A DNA stretch of 64,000 bases from Larkinella insperata (GCF_026248825.1 NZ_CP110973.1:372001-436000); one strand, 5' to 3'; counted from the stretch's first letter, positions 44,505-54,737 are shown. Notes: generated by a model from the letters alone, not told the origin. Made by a program: numbers and translations.

Positions 44505-45584
44505 TTACACCCAGTCCCAATCGAACAGGGGCTGAATTTTCCTTCGGGCAGCCAGGAAAACCTGGTACAACCGCGACCGGCGGAACCGCAACACCCGACC
44601 ACCCAGCAAGGCAGCTGCGGACATCGGCGCATGACCGGGCGATGTCATCATCGAACCTGAATCGTCAACCGGTACATCGCTGCCATCCGATCCGTTGACA
44701 ATCTGCGCCAGGGCTTCTTCCAACAGGTTTCGGCTACGGGGTCCCCAGGTTGGCTCAGGTTCAACACCCGGCTCGGTGCTTTGCCGAACAAAAGGCATCA
44801 CGCCCGGCTGGAAACGCTCGCCCGGCAGCGGCTTGGTCAGATCGGCCAGCACGGCCGGATGCAGCATATCGCTGTACATCCGCGGACGCGTCAGCAGTTC
44901 TTTGTAGGCCAGGACTCGGTACAAGTACGTACTGGTTTCGCGGTGGAGCTTCAGATTGTAATAACTCCGAATTCCCTGCTGATCGATGCGTTTTTGTACG
45001 TGGGTGACGCCACTGTTGTAAGCGGCTGCGACCAGCGTCCAGGAACCCAGTTCACGGTGTAATTCGCGCAGATACAGACAGGCAGCAACGGTTGATTTAT
45101 ACAAATCCCGCCGATCATCCCGGCCCGATCTGACAATCAGTCCATAATTTCGAGCCGTCTGTGGCATCAACTGCCAGTAACCACCGGCTCCCTTGTGGGA
45201 GGTACTGGATCCTGACAGGTCGCTTTCGACCAAGGGCAGGTACTTGAAATCCCGGGGGATTTTGTACTTTGCCAGGATAGGCTCAATGACTGGAAAAAAA
45301 TGAACGGCTCGCTTCCGAAGCCGGAGTAAATAATCCCGGTGACGGGTTTGTTGTAATAAAACGGTTACCCAACGACGGGTAACATTAGATTGTCTAAGGG
45401 GAACGGATTCCCCGCAAAATTGAACCGGCTGTAAACTTTGAATGGTCGCGGTTCCGGGCACCCTCACACTGACGGTGCCGTTGGAATGGGACGTGAACTC
45501 TCTTGAATGAACGTCCTTCGCTGTCGCAAAACTGATTGATTTTAAAGTAGACAGCAGCAGAATTACACTCGCTTCTTTTATCAA
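44505..45584 (-). CDS. second exported lytic transglycosylase, paralogue of the 41362 gene
   Basis: 359 aa with a probable signal sequence at the start (VILLLSTLKSISFATA). Shares the CGESVP segment, the DYLLRLRKRAVHFFPVIEPIL helix (shown in part) and the SLT core: catalytic Glu in YLPLVESDLS (about residue 117), HKGAGGYWQLMPQTA and VAAAYNSGVTHV. The C-terminal 100 residues differ from the paralogue. Expected to be a periplasmic murein transglycosylase. It and the paralogue flank a sensor kinase on the opposite strand. Confidence 0.88.
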   Translation of the reverse strand: MIKEASVILLLSTLKSISFATAKDVHSREFTSHSNGTVSVRVPGTATIQSLQPVQFCGESVPLRQSNVTRRWVTVLLQQTRHRDYLLRLRKRAVHFFPVIEPILAKYKIPRDFKYLPLVESDLSGSSTSHKGAGGYWQLMPQTARNYGLIVRSGRDDRRDLYKSTVAACLYLRELHRELGSWTLVAAAYNSGVTHVQKRIDQQGIRSYYNLKLHRETSTYLYRVLAYKELLTRPRMYSDMLHPAVLADLTKPLPGERFQPGVMPFVRQSTEPGVEPEPTWGPRSRNLLEEALAQIVNGSDGSDVPVDDSGSMMTSPGHAPMSAAALLGGRVLRFRRSRLYQVFLAARRKIQPLFDWDWV

Positions 45585-45731
45585 AACAGACTTAGTTGTT
45601 GTTTACGTCAACACGACGGTCACGGATTAATAAAAAGACCTTTCTACGAAGCTAGTTGATTTTCTGCACTTTACCAAATATAGGTTCTATAAAAATTACT
45701 AAACGGCCTTCCTACTAACGCCATAGAGCAC

Positions 45732-47864
45732 TCAGAGAATACGTCCCATCAGAGCCGCCACAATTCGGATTTTTGCGTAATCATACCGGCCGTGCAGCGA
45801 GTCGTAAACCGGCTTTAACCCGTTGTTTTCCACGCTGACACGGGCAATGGCGCGTTCGATATCCAGGCGTTCGGCCGTGTCGACCAGTTCGGCCAGCTCG
45901 ACCTCGTAGCCGTTATCGGAAAGGTAGATCAGGTGCGACGCAACTGTGGAGGATGAAAGTTTTCGCTCCTGGGCGATTTCATCAACCGTCAGTCCCTGTA
46001 GGTAGAGGTCGTAGGTCAGCAAATGGGTCGCACCTCTGAGGTTCGTTCCCTCCCGCGCCTGTTCGGTGAGAAATGAGGCAATGGCCTGCATGAACGGTTT
46101 ACCGAAAACCTGCAATTTTCGGTCGCCAACGCCACTTACGTTGCGAAACGCATCGGGCGTGGTGGGCCGCAAACGGCTCATTTCTTCCAGGGTTGAGTCC
46201 GTGAAGATAACATACGGTGGTACATTCTGCTCGTCGGCCAGCTGTTTCCGCAATTGCCGCAGCCGCTCGAACAGCCCGTCGCGTGCCGTTTCCGTTTTGG
46301 TTTTCGGTTTTTGCTCGGCTTTGAGCTGGGCAGCCTCCTCGGGCTTGATTAATTGTACTTTTCGGTTTTGAAACAATACGGCGTCGGCCAGAATACCCCG
46401 GCGTAGGAAATAGTGATCGTCGTAGGCAATTTCAACGACGCCGATGTTAATGAGCTGCTGCAGGTAACTCCGCCATTCGTCAAACTTCAAGTCGCTGCCA
46501 GCACCGTAGGTTTTGATCAGGTGGTAGTTATTCTGCATCACGGTCTGGTTACGCGAACCGCGTAGCACGTCAATCAGGGTATTCATGGGTACCTGCTCTT
46601 TCAACCGCACCAGCGCCGACAGGGCCTTTTGGGCCAGCACCGTGCCGTCGAAGGTCACCCGCGGATTCCGGCAAACGTCGCAGTTCCCGCAGGCTTCCGA
46701 AAAATCTTCGGAGAAGTAGCTCAGCAAAATCTGGCGTCGGCACGAGTGGGCCTCGGCGTATTGCTGCATCCGCTCCAGTTTGGCCATTTGCAGGCCCAGG
46801 TTGGCCGGGGCGTTTTCGGACAGCATGTCCTTCCAGTTGGCTACGTCGGCAAAGCTGTAAAACAACACCGTCTCGGCAGCCGAACCGTCGCGACCCGCCC
46901 GCCCGATTTCCTGGTAAAAACTTTCCAGGTTTTTGGGCATGTTGTAATGAATCACCCAGCGCACGTTGGATTTGTCGATGCCCATCCCGAAAGCAATGGT
47001 TGCGCAGATGATCCGAACATCGTCGCGGACAAACTCTTCCTGCACGCGCGAACGGTTTTCGGCGCTCATTCCGGCGTGGTAAAAATCGGCCCGAAACCCT
47101 TTTTCCTGCAGTTTAGCCGCCAGGCTTTCCGTCGATTTACGGCTCTGGCAATAGATAATCCCCGACTCATCCGGCTTCTGGGCCACAAATCGTTCGATCT
47201 GCTGCATCCGTTTCAGGCCGGGCAACACCCGCAGACTCAGGTTCGGGCGGTTAAACGACGCGATAAAAACCGCCGGATCGTTCAGGTGCAGTTGATTGAT
47301 GATGTCCTGCCGCGTCAGTTTGTCGGCGGTGGCGGTCAGGGCCACCACGGGGACATCGGGAAAATGATTTTTCAGCAGGTTTAACTGGGTGTATTCCGGT
47401 CGGAAATCATGGCCCCAGGACGAGATACAGTGCGCTTCGTCGATGGCGAAAAAACTGATCTGCAACGTATTCAGAAACACAAAGAACGATTCCGATAGCA
47501 TTTTCTCGGGCGAAACGTAAAGCAGTTTCAGCCGCCCGGCCTGACAATCCTGTTCAATTTCGCGCTGCTCCTTGCTGCTCTGCGTGCTGTTCAGGTAAGC
47601 CGCCGAAATACCGTTCAAAAGCAGAGCCTCGACCTGATCTTTCATGAGCGCAATCAGGGGTGAAACCACGATGCAGACACCGGGCTTTATCAGCGCCGGA
47701 ACCTGAAAACAAACCGACTTCCCTCCCCCCGTCGGCATCAGCACGAGCGTATCCCGACCGTCGAGCAGCGTCCGGATGATTTCCTCCTGCATGGGCCGGA
47801 AACGATCGTAGCCGTAGTATTGCTTCAGAAAATCAACCGGTTGCCGTATTGCTGTTTCGTTCAT
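45732..47864 (-). CDS. recQ: RecQ-family ATP-dependent DNA helicase
   Basis: 710 aa. Unwinds DNA 3' to 5' in recombination and fork repair. Motif I LMPTGGGKSVCFQ (about residue 39), motif II DEAH, motif VI QEIGRAGRDG, then the RQC zinc-binding cysteines (CRRQILLSYF...CGNCDVC, about 374-397), a winged helix, an HRDC domain (about 525-600), and a C-terminal helix-turn-helix segment (LTVDEIAQERKLSSSTVASHL) found in many Bacteroidota RecQ proteins. The 330-nt gap before the next gene holds no supported gene. Confidence 0.95.
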   Translation of the reverse strand: MNETAIRQPVDFLKQYYGYDRFRPMQEEIIRTLLDGRDTLVLMPTGGGKSVCFQVPALIKPGVCIVVSPLIALMKDQVEALLLNGISAAYLNSTQSSKEQREIEQDCQAGRLKLLYVSPEKMLSESFFVFLNTLQISFFAIDEAHCISSWGHDFRPEYTQLNLLKNHFPDVPVVALTATADKLTRQDIINQLHLNDPAVFIASFNRPNLSLRVLPGLKRMQQIERFVAQKPDESGIIYCQSRKSTESLAAKLQEKGFRADFYHAGMSAENRSRVQEEFVRDDVRIICATIAFGMGIDKSNVRWVIHYNMPKNLESFYQEIGRAGRDGSAAETVLFYSFADVANWKDMLSENAPANLGLQMAKLERMQQYAEAHSCRRQILLSYFSEDFSEACGNCDVCRNPRVTFDGTVLAQKALSALVRLKEQVPMNTLIDVLRGSRNQTVMQNNYHLIKTYGAGSDLKFDEWRSYLQQLINIGVVEIAYDDHYFLRRGILADAVLFQNRKVQLIKPEEAAQLKAEQKPKTKTETARDGLFERLRQLRKQLADEQNVPPYVIFTDSTLEEMSRLRPTTPDAFRNVSGVGDRKLQVFGKPFMQAIASFLTEQAREGTNLRGATHLLTYDLYLQGLTVDEIAQERKLSSSTVASHLIYLSDNGYEVELAELVDTAERLDIERAIARVSVENNGLKPVYDSLHGRYDYAKIRIVAALMGRIL

Positions 47865-48151
47865 TGTATTCTGTTTCTATTACCAACCTCTGAGTGCCGC
47901 TCTCCCGGACAACATGCAGTAGACGTTTTGACCTATCGTTTGTCACATACCCCTTACCCAAACGCCTAAAAGCGTTCCCATTGGTCGTTTCGCCAAAGAA
48001 AGAGAGGTACGCCGGAGTGGCTTCGGGAGATTTAACCCATCAGATTCAGTTTTCAAAAATACGAAAATCGGCCCGCTTATCCCACGAAACGGGCGATAAA
48101 CATCCGGTCCGGCCGGACAAAACAGCGTAGCAAAAAATTGCGGATTATCTG

Positions 48152-48159
48152 TAAGTTTG
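48152..48159 (+). promoter_or_regulatory. -7 element TAAGTTTG before the S9 peptidase gene
   Basis: Matches TAnnTTTG and would give a leader of about 30 nt. No TTTG at the right -33 distance, so moderate support only. Confidence 0.4.
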
Positions 48160-48194
48160 AGGTTCAAACACTTCGCAATCTTTCCGAAACTCGC

Positions 48195-50108
48195 ATGAAA
48201 AAAATAAGCTTGATGGGCGGTTTTCTGCTGCTGTCGCTGACCACCCAGGCCCAAACGCCCCTTACGCCCGAACAGCTCTGGAAATGGGGCCGGGTGTCGG
48301 GACTGGGCATTTCAAAGAACCAACAGTCGGTTGTTTATGCGGTCAGCACGCCCAACGCCGAGGAAAATAAAAGCGCGCGAAAAACCTACAAAATACCGCT
48401 GGCGGGTGGCCCGGCGGTGGAGGTGGCCAATACCGATGAACTGCTGACCAACTCCCGGATTTCGCCGGACAGCAAACACCTCATCAGCAGCGAAGCCGTG
48501 AAGCTGGAAGACCTAACCAGCACCGACAAATACCCGGACCTTAAGAAATCCAGTGCGTACATCTACACTTCGCTGAATTACCGCCACTGGGACACCTGGG
48601 AAGACGGCAAATACGACCATGTTTTTGTGGCTCCGCTGGTGAACGGGAAAGCCGGTAAAGCCAAAGACATCATGCCGGGCGAGAAGTTTGACTGCCCGCA
48701 GAAACCGTTCGGCGGTGATGAGGATTTTATCTGGCACCCCGATGGCAAACGCATTCTGTACGTCACCAAGAAAAAATCGGGAACGGATTACGCCGTCAGC
48801 ACCAACACCGACCTGTACGAATACGACCTGGCGACCGGTGCTACCAAAAACCTGACGGAAGAAAACAAGGGGTACGATGTCAGCCCCGAGTACAACGCCA
48901 AGGGGCAACTGGCTTGGCTGCAAATGAAACGCGACGGTTACGAAGCCGATAAGCAGGATATTGTGGTCATGAACGGCCCCGCCAAACTGAACCTCACCCA
49001 GCAGCGCGACGATATTCACGTCAACAGTTTCAAGTGGAGCCAGGACGGCAAGGCGCTGTTCTTTACCGCAGCCGTCGATGGAACAATCCAGCTTTTCAAC
49101 GTAACTTATCCGGGGCTGACGAAAATGATGCCCATCATCACGCAGATTACTAAGGGCGATTTCGACATCACCGGCATTGTCGGGCAGGTGGGCAACACCC
49201 TGGTCGTTTCCCGGACGGACATGAACCATCCAACCGAACTCTACACCGTCGATTTAGGCAACGGTTCGCTGAAACAACTCACGCACGTTAACGACGCGGT
49301 GCTGAAAAATACCGGTATCTGCAAAACCGAACGCCGGATGGTTAAAACCACCGACAACAAGCAAATGCTGGTCTGGATGATTTACCCGCCGGGCTTCGAT
49401 GCATCCAAAAAGTACCCCACGCTGCTCTACTGCCAGGGCGGCCCGCAGTCGGCCCTGACGCAGATGTACTCCTACCGCTGGAACTTCCAGTTGATGGCGT
49501 CGCAGGGCTACATCATTGTGGCTCCCAACCGCCGGGGGATGCCGGGGCACGGCACCGAGTGGAACGAACAGGTCAGCAAGGATTGGGGCGGTCAGGTGCT
49601 CAACGATTACCTGAGCGCAATTGACGACGTAGCGAAAGAACCGTACGTGGATAAAAACCGGCTGGGGTGCGTTGGACCGAGTTTCGGCGGCTACTCGGTG
49701 TACGCGCTGGCCGGAAGGCACGACAAACGGTTTAAGACATTTATCTCGCACGACGGTATTTTCGACTTCCGGAGCATGTACGGCACCACCGAAGAAGTCT
49801 TTTTTGTCAACTGGGATTTAGGCGGACCGTACTGGGATCAGAAAAACAAGGCCGCCCAGCGTACGTACGAACAGTCGCCGAGCAACTTCGTGGACAAGTG
49901 GGACACGCCGATTTTTATCATTCAGGGGGGCAAAGACTACCGGGTTCCCATCGAACAGGGGTTGCAGGCTTTCCAGGCGGCTCAGTTGCGCGGCATCAAA
50001 AGCAAACTGCTCTACCTGCCCGACGAAAACCACTGGGTGCTGACCGCCCAGAACGCGCTGGTCTGGCAGCGGGAGTTTTTCGCGTGGCTGAAAGAGACGC
50101 TGCCATAA
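48195..50108 (+). CDS. S9-family (prolyl oligopeptidase-type) peptidase
   Basis: 637 aa from the ATG at 48195, which gives a signal peptide ending at SLTTQAQ. The N-terminal part (about 30-390) is a WD/TolB-like propeller; the C-terminal part is an alpha/beta hydrolase. The catalytic Ser is in GPSFGGYSVY (about residue 497), with Asp in IIQGGKDYRVP and His in DENHWV. Members remove acyl-amino acids or dipeptides in the periplasm. Monocistronic, convergent with the peroxidase gene. Confidence 0.93.
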   Translation: MKKISLMGGFLLLSLTTQAQTPLTPEQLWKWGRVSGLGISKNQQSVVYAVSTPNAEENKSARKTYKIPLAGGPAVEVANTDELLTNSRISPDSKHLISSEAVKLEDLTSTDKYPDLKKSSAYIYTSLNYRHWDTWEDGKYDHVFVAPLVNGKAGKAKDIMPGEKFDCPQKPFGGDEDFIWHPDGKRILYVTKKKSGTDYAVSTNTDLYEYDLATGATKNLTEENKGYDVSPEYNAKGQLAWLQMKRDGYEADKQDIVVMNGPAKLNLTQQRDDIHVNSFKWSQDGKALFFTAAVDGTIQLFNVTYPGLTKMMPIITQITKGDFDITGIVGQVGNTLVVSRTDMNHPTELYTVDLGNGSLKQLTHVNDAVLKNTGICKTERRMVKTTDNKQMLVWMIYPPGFDASKKYPTLLYCQGGPQSALTQMYSYRWNFQLMASQGYIIVAPNRRGMPGHGTEWNEQVSKDWGGQVLNDYLSAIDDVAKEPYVDKNRLGCVGPSFGGYSVYALAGRHDKRFKTFISHDGIFDFRSMYGTTEEVFFVNWDLGGPYWDQKNKAAQRTYEQSPSNFVDKWDTPIFIIQGGKDYRVPIEQGLQAFQAAQLRGIKSKLLYLPDENHWVLTAQNALVWQREFFAWLKETLP

Positions 50109-50143
50109 GCCAGGGATAACGGGCAAATCCGAGCATTTGCCCG

Positions 50144-51343
50144 TTAATCCACGTTTCCTTTGACGTTCAGGCCGCTGGGCACACGGGTCGGAACGGTTTT
50201 GTCGAACGAATCGTCGTTGAGCGTATTCAGAAATTCGACGATGCCGGAAATGTCCCGGAAATTCACGTCCATTTTCCGGGACAAAGGGTCCATCTGGTGG
50301 GCCGTAACGTGCGGATTTTCGATTTTCCCACCGGCCACATCCTCGTAAAACAACAGCACCTGGTCCAGCGTAGTGAATCGGCCACTGTGCATGTAGGGCG
50401 CCGTATACCGGAGGTTGCGCAGCGACGGTGTTCGAAAGGCGTAATTCCCCTGAATACCGGCGTCTGACTCCTGCCGGTTCTGCGTATCCGGAACGCCCAG
50501 CGTGTGAAGCTTAAAGTCGGACAGCATCGGGCCGTTGTGGCATTTGGCGCAGCCGGTTCGCAGAAACAGATTCATACCGTCCTTTTCGCTCAGCGAAAGC
50601 GCGTTGCTGTCCCCCCGCATGTACTGATCAAACCGCGACTGGTTGGCCACCAGCGATCGTTCGTAGGCAGCAATGGCTCGGGCCAGGTTTTGCGCGTGGA
50701 CGGGATTGGTTTCGCCCGCAAAAGCCTCCCCAAACCGCGTTCGATATTCCGGAATGCTGCGAATCCGGGCAATCACCTCCTCCAGAATGGTTGCCTCCGA
50801 AAACGAATGGCCGCGCATTTCCTCCAGGGTTTTGATGGGAATCAGCGCCTGTTCTTCCAGCCCTTTCGCCCGTAAATCCCAAAACATGGGAGCCGATGCG
50901 GGATTATACGTACCGTGGTTGGTAATACCGTTGAACGCCGTATTCAGGATGGACTGCGAGTTGCGTTTGACAAACGGAATGGAATTGGGCGTTCGAAACT
51001 GCCGTTTGCTGCCGCTGCCGGCTCCGTTCACGCCAATCGACGTTTCCAGAAATTCGGCGTAGTTGAAATCCGGCTGGTGGCAGGTGGCACAGGCCACATC
51101 CCGATTACCGGACAAAATCGGATCGTAAAAAAGCAACCGCCCCAACTCGACTTTTTGGGGATTCGTCGGGTTGTCCGGCGGATCGACGACCGACTCGGGC
51201 AGGGCGGCCAACACGTCGATGGATTCGGAAACCTTCTTTTCCTTCTTTTTCAGGGTTTTGCCCTCGTTGCCGCACGAAATCGAGATCAGCAGAACAAGAC
51301 TCAGGATGGGCAGCCGAAAGAAGAGAATGGAAAAGCACTTCAT
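50144..51343 (-). CDS. cytochrome-c peroxidase / MauG-type diheme protein
   Basis: 399 aa. Lipoprotein signal with lipobox LISISCGNEG (Cys about residue 25). Two heme motifs, CATCHQPDFNY (about residue 81) and CAKCHNGPM (about 260), spaced as in CcpA/MauG proteins, with GVPDTQNRQESDAG and RTPSLRNLRYTAPYMHSG in the second domain. Reduces periplasmic H2O2 using cytochrome c electrons, or oxidises a protein partner if MauG-like; the two cannot be told apart here. Confidence 0.92.
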   Translation of the reverse strand: MKCFSILFFRLPILSLVLLISISCGNEGKTLKKKEKKVSESIDVLAALPESVVDPPDNPTNPQKVELGRLLFYDPILSGNRDVACATCHQPDFNYAEFLETSIGVNGAGSGSKRQFRTPNSIPFVKRNSQSILNTAFNGITNHGTYNPASAPMFWDLRAKGLEEQALIPIKTLEEMRGHSFSEATILEEVIARIRSIPEYRTRFGEAFAGETNPVHAQNLARAIAAYERSLVANQSRFDQYMRGDSNALSLSEKDGMNLFLRTGCAKCHNGPMLSDFKLHTLGVPDTQNRQESDAGIQGNYAFRTPSLRNLRYTAPYMHSGRFTTLDQVLLFYEDVAGGKIENPHVTAHQMDPLSRKMDVNFRDISGIVEFLNTLNDDSFDKTVPTRVPSGLNVKGNVD

Positions 51344-51445
51344 AAGAACCGGAATTCAACACCTGCAAAAGCAACTCATGCCTGAGATTTACTAGTGAAA
51401 AGGCCACTTTTAGTGTCCACATTCATACCACCTGGGTATGATATC

Positions 51446-51480
51446 AAAAAGGGGAATGATACCGAAACGGCCATTCCCCT
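51446..51480 (-). terminator. terminator of asnS
   Basis: On the minus strand a 9-bp stem AGGGGAATG/CATTCCCCT is followed by a T run (plus-strand A5 at 51446-51450). Confidence 0.75.
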
Positions 51481-51504
51481 GCTGTATGGTGCTTTTCTTC
51501 CGGT

Positions 51505-52959
51505 CTAGAACTCCGCGCTCTTGGGCGTTCTGGGGAACGGAATCACATCGCGGATGTTGCTCATGCCCGTCACGAACAGCACCAGCCGCTCGAAGCCCAG
51601 GCCGAAGCCAGAGTGCGGAGCCGAGCCAAACTGACGGGTTTCGAGGAACCACCAGATGTTGGCCGGATCAACACCGACTTCCTCTACCCGCGCCATGAGT
51701 TTTTCGTAATTATCTTCACGCTGCGAACCGCCAATGATTTCGCCAATGCCTGGAAACAGCACGTCCATCGCCCGCACGGTAGGCCCGGGAGCCGACGCCG
51801 ACGGTTCGTCCTGCTTCATGTAGAACGACTTGATTTCGCGCGGGTAGTTGGTCAGAATGACGGGTTTCTTAAAGTGTTTTTCGACCAGGAACCGCTCGTG
51901 TTCCGATTGCAGGTCAATGCCCCAGCCGACGGGATACTGAAACTTCTTTTCCTTGTGCGGCTTCGATTGCAGCAGAATGTTGATGGCTTCCGTGTAGGTT
52001 ACCCGTTCAAAGTTGCTGTTGACCACAAACCCGAGTTTTTCGAGCAGCGGCATCGGGCTTCGTTCGGCCTGCGGCTTGGCCTTTTCCTCTTCCTGAAGCC
52101 GGCTTTCCAGGAATTTCAGATCGTCGGCGCAGTGTTGCAGGGCGTAGCCAATGACGGATTTAACGAAATCTTCGGCCAGATCCATGTTGTCTTCCAGTTC
52201 ATAGAAGGCCATTTCCGGCTCCACCATCCAGAATTCGGCCAGGTGGCGCGTTGTATTGGAGTTTTCGGCCCGGAACGTCGGCCCGAACGTGTAAATTTTT
52301 GATAACGCCAGGGCGCCCAGTTCGCCCTCCAGTTGTCCCGAAACCGTCAGGTTGGTTTCGCGGCCAAAAAAGTCCTGTTTATAGTCAATAGCTCCTTCTT
52401 CCGTCCGCGGCAGGTTATCTAGTTCCAGCGTCGTAACGCGGAACATCTCCCCGGCCCCTTCCGCATCGGACGCCGTGATGATGGGCGTGTGCAGGTAGAA
52501 AAAGCCGTTGTCGTTAAAATACCGGTGAATCGCAAACGCCAGCGCGTGCCGGATTCGGAGCACGGCACTGAACGTATTGGTGCGCGGGCGCAGGTGGGCA
52601 ATTTCCCGCAAAAACTCCATGGAGTGCTTCTTGGGCTGCAACGGGTATTTATCCGGATCAGCAGGCCCGTAGATATGAATGTCAGTTGCCTTTACTTCTA
52701 CTTTCTGCCCCGATCCCTGCGACTCCACCAGCGTTCCGGTAATGGCTACGCAGGCGCCCGTGGTTACCAGCCGGATGGTTTCTTCGTTGAACTGCCCCGG
52801 TTCGGCAACGGCCTGTACGTTGTGGATGGTTGAGCCGTCGTTGATGGCGATGAAAATGGCGTTTTTGCTTTCCCGCTTGGTTCGAACCCAGCCTTTGACG
52901 GTAACGGTTTGGCCGGTTGTGTCAGACGCGAGCAATTGTTTAACAGGTAAAAGACTCAT
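51505..52959 (-). CDS. asnS: asparaginyl-tRNA synthetase
   Basis: 484 aa from the ATG at 52959 (MSLLPVKQLLAS); an earlier in-frame Met 11 codons upstream would overlap the leader. Class II enzyme that charges tRNA-Asn with asparagine. OB-fold anticodon-binding domain at the start (VTVKGWVRTKRESKNAIF), motif 2 FRAENSNTTRHLAEFWMVEPE (shown in part) and motif 3 GFGLGFERLVLFVTGM near residue 450. Monocistronic with its own promoter and terminator. Confidence 0.96.
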   Translation of the reverse strand: MSLLPVKQLLASDTTGQTVTVKGWVRTKRESKNAIFIAINDGSTIHNVQAVAEPGQFNEETIRLVTTGACVAITGTLVESQGSGQKVEVKATDIHIYGPADPDKYPLQPKKHSMEFLREIAHLRPRTNTFSAVLRIRHALAFAIHRYFNDNGFFYLHTPIITASDAEGAGEMFRVTTLELDNLPRTEEGAIDYKQDFFGRETNLTVSGQLEGELGALALSKIYTFGPTFRAENSNTTRHLAEFWMVEPEMAFYELEDNMDLAEDFVKSVIGYALQHCADDLKFLESRLQEEEKAKPQAERSPMPLLEKLGFVVNSNFERVTYTEAINILLQSKPHKEKKFQYPVGWGIDLQSEHERFLVEKHFKKPVILTNYPREIKSFYMKQDEPSASAPGPTVRAMDVLFPGIGEIIGGSQREDNYEKLMARVEEVGVDPANIWWFLETRQFGSAPHSGFGLGFERLVLFVTGMSNIRDVIPFPRTPKSAEF

Positions 52960-52989
52960 TCTAAAAAGTAAATAAGTGAAAGACAGCCG

Positions 52990-52997
52990 CAAAGTTA
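52990..52997 (-). promoter_or_regulatory. -7 element TAACTTTG of asnS
   Basis: Minus-strand TAACTTTG about 30 nt before the asnS ATG; a weak TTCG lies 22 nt further upstream as the -33 element. Confidence 0.55.
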
Positions 52998-53212
52998 CGT
53001 CATTCGCCGAAATATGAAGCGAATTCTTACACGGGTTGGTGGGCGTTGCCTGAAAAATATCTCAAACAATATCTTAATTATCAGACTTAAGTAGTCATCT
53101 AAGATAAAATTAAGTAGGACGGATAACATTATTTTTTTAAAATTGGTCTGGAATTTGATAGGCGCGGCTAAAAACCGTGCGACGAGGTTGTGGACCCGAA
53201 TATTGTTACCTT

Positions 53213-54670
53213 ATGCAAAGACTTAGCCTTACCCAATCACTCCAGCAAAAGCTGTCCCCGCAACAGATTCAGTTTATTAAACTGTTGCAAATTCCGACGG
53301 CCGAGCTGGATACCCGCATTGAAGAAGAACTGGAAATTAATCCGGCTCTGGAAGAGGGTCTTGATACTGATTTTGACGAGCCCAATTCCGACGATCCGTT
53401 TGCGGATGACTATAACGACGACGACTACAAGGACCGAAACGACGAGGTTGACCTGGGCAGTTATCTGAACGAAGACGACTACAACGGGTATAAAATGCAG
53501 GGCGACGGCAACTACGGCGAGGAAGAACGCGAAATGCCGGTGGCCAACCGCTCAACGCTGACCGACACGCTGATGCAGCAGTTTGGCTACCTGAACCTTG
53601 ACGAGCGGCAGGAACTCATCGGTATGCAGCTCATTGGCAGCATCGAAAACGACGGCTACATCCGACGGTCGATGCAGGCCATTGTCAACGACCTGGCTTT
53701 TTCGCACAGCATTTTCACCGATACCGAGGAACTGGAAACGGTGTTGAAGCGGGTTCAAACCTTCGATCCGCCGGGCATTGCCGCCCGCTCGTTACAGGAA
53801 TGTCTGCTGCTGCAACTCCAGCGGAAAGATATGTCGGACCCCGCCGTTCCGCTGGCAATCCGGATCATTGAAGACCTGTTTGAAGAATTTTCGAAAAAGC
53901 ACTACGACAAAATCCAGAAGCGGCTCAACATCAGCGAAGAACAGCTCAAGAAAGTTATTCAGATCATCACCAAACTGAATCCGAAACCGGGCTCAGTGGA
54001 GGGGGAAGACAGCGCGGTTCAGTACCTGATTCCGGATTTCATTCTGACCAACAACAACGGCAAACTGGAACTGACGCTCAACTCCCGCAACGCCCCCGAA
54101 CTCCGCATCAGCCGGTCGTTTGCCGAAATGCTCGACACCTACGAGAAGAGCGATAAAAACAACCGGTCGTTAAAAGAAACCGTTTCGTTTGTCAAACAGA
54201 AACTCGACGCGGCCAAGTGGTTTATCGACGCCATCAAGCAACGCCAGGCTACGCTGCTCAAGACGATGAACGCCATCGTTAAATTCCAGTACGACTTTTT
54301 CCTGGAAGGTGACGAAACCAAGCTCCGGCCCATGATTCTGAAAGACATCGCGACCATGATCGACATGGACGTTTCGACGATTTCGCGCGTGGCCAACAGC
54401 AAATCCGTTCAGACGGAATTTGGCATTTATCCCCTTAAATACTTTTTCTCCGAAGGAATTTCGACGGATTCGGGCGAGGATGTCAGCAGCCGCGAGGTCA
54501 AGAACATTCTGAAAGAATTTATCGATCAGGAACCCAAAGGCAATCCGCTTTCGGACGACAAACTCGAGAAAATGCTCAACGAGCGCGGCTACAACATTGC
54601 CCGTCGGACGGTAGCCAAATACCGGGAGCAGTTAAACATTCCGGTAGCGCGTTTGCGGAAACAGTTATGA
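53213..54670 (+). CDS. rpoN: RNA polymerase sigma-54 factor
   Basis: 485 aa from the ATG at 53213 (MQRLSLTQSLQQKL), the standard start of region I; a start 12 codons upstream is unlikely. Region I is Gln/Leu-rich and binds activators, region II is acidic (about residues 55-110, many Asp/Asn/Tyr), then come the core-binding domain, the HTH (MIDMDVSTISRVANSKSVQT) and the RpoN box ARRTVAKYRE near the C-terminus, which reads the -24 promoter element. No sigma-54 activator is in this window. Confidence 0.96.
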   Translation: MQRLSLTQSLQQKLSPQQIQFIKLLQIPTAELDTRIEEELEINPALEEGLDTDFDEPNSDDPFADDYNDDDYKDRNDEVDLGSYLNEDDYNGYKMQGDGNYGEEEREMPVANRSTLTDTLMQQFGYLNLDERQELIGMQLIGSIENDGYIRRSMQAIVNDLAFSHSIFTDTEELETVLKRVQTFDPPGIAARSLQECLLLQLQRKDMSDPAVPLAIRIIEDLFEEFSKKHYDKIQKRLNISEEQLKKVIQIITKLNPKPGSVEGEDSAVQYLIPDFILTNNNGKLELTLNSRNAPELRISRSFAEMLDTYEKSDKNNRSLKETVSFVKQKLDAAKWFIDAIKQRQATLLKTMNAIVKFQYDFFLEGDETKLRPMILKDIATMIDMDVSTISRVANSKSVQTEFGIYPLKYFFSEGISTDSGEDVSSREVKNILKEFIDQEPKGNPLSDDKLEKMLNERGYNIARRTVAKYREQLNIPVARLRKQL

Positions 54671-54725
54671 CATTTTTGGTTTTCGGTTGACGGTTTTAGC
54701 GCTACGATTAATCGTTTCGCTTTGT

Positions 54726-54733
54726 TAATTTTG
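54726..54733 (+). promoter_or_regulatory. -7 element TAATTTTG, 4 nt before the PAP2-related gene start
   Basis: Matches TAnnTTTG with the ATG after 4 nt, the same spacing as upstream of the EamA and blaI genes. The -33 region is weak. Points to a leaderless transcript. Confidence 0.6.
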
Positions 54734-54737
54734 CTAA

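Noticed and set aside
47894..48130. A 78-codon open frame between recQ and the S9 peptidase
   Set aside because: No family features, odd composition and no promoter signal; treated as non-coding.
53207..53214. TACCTTAT at the rpoN start as a -7 promoter element
   Set aside because: It overlaps the ATG itself and lacks the TTTG ending, so it is probably chance.
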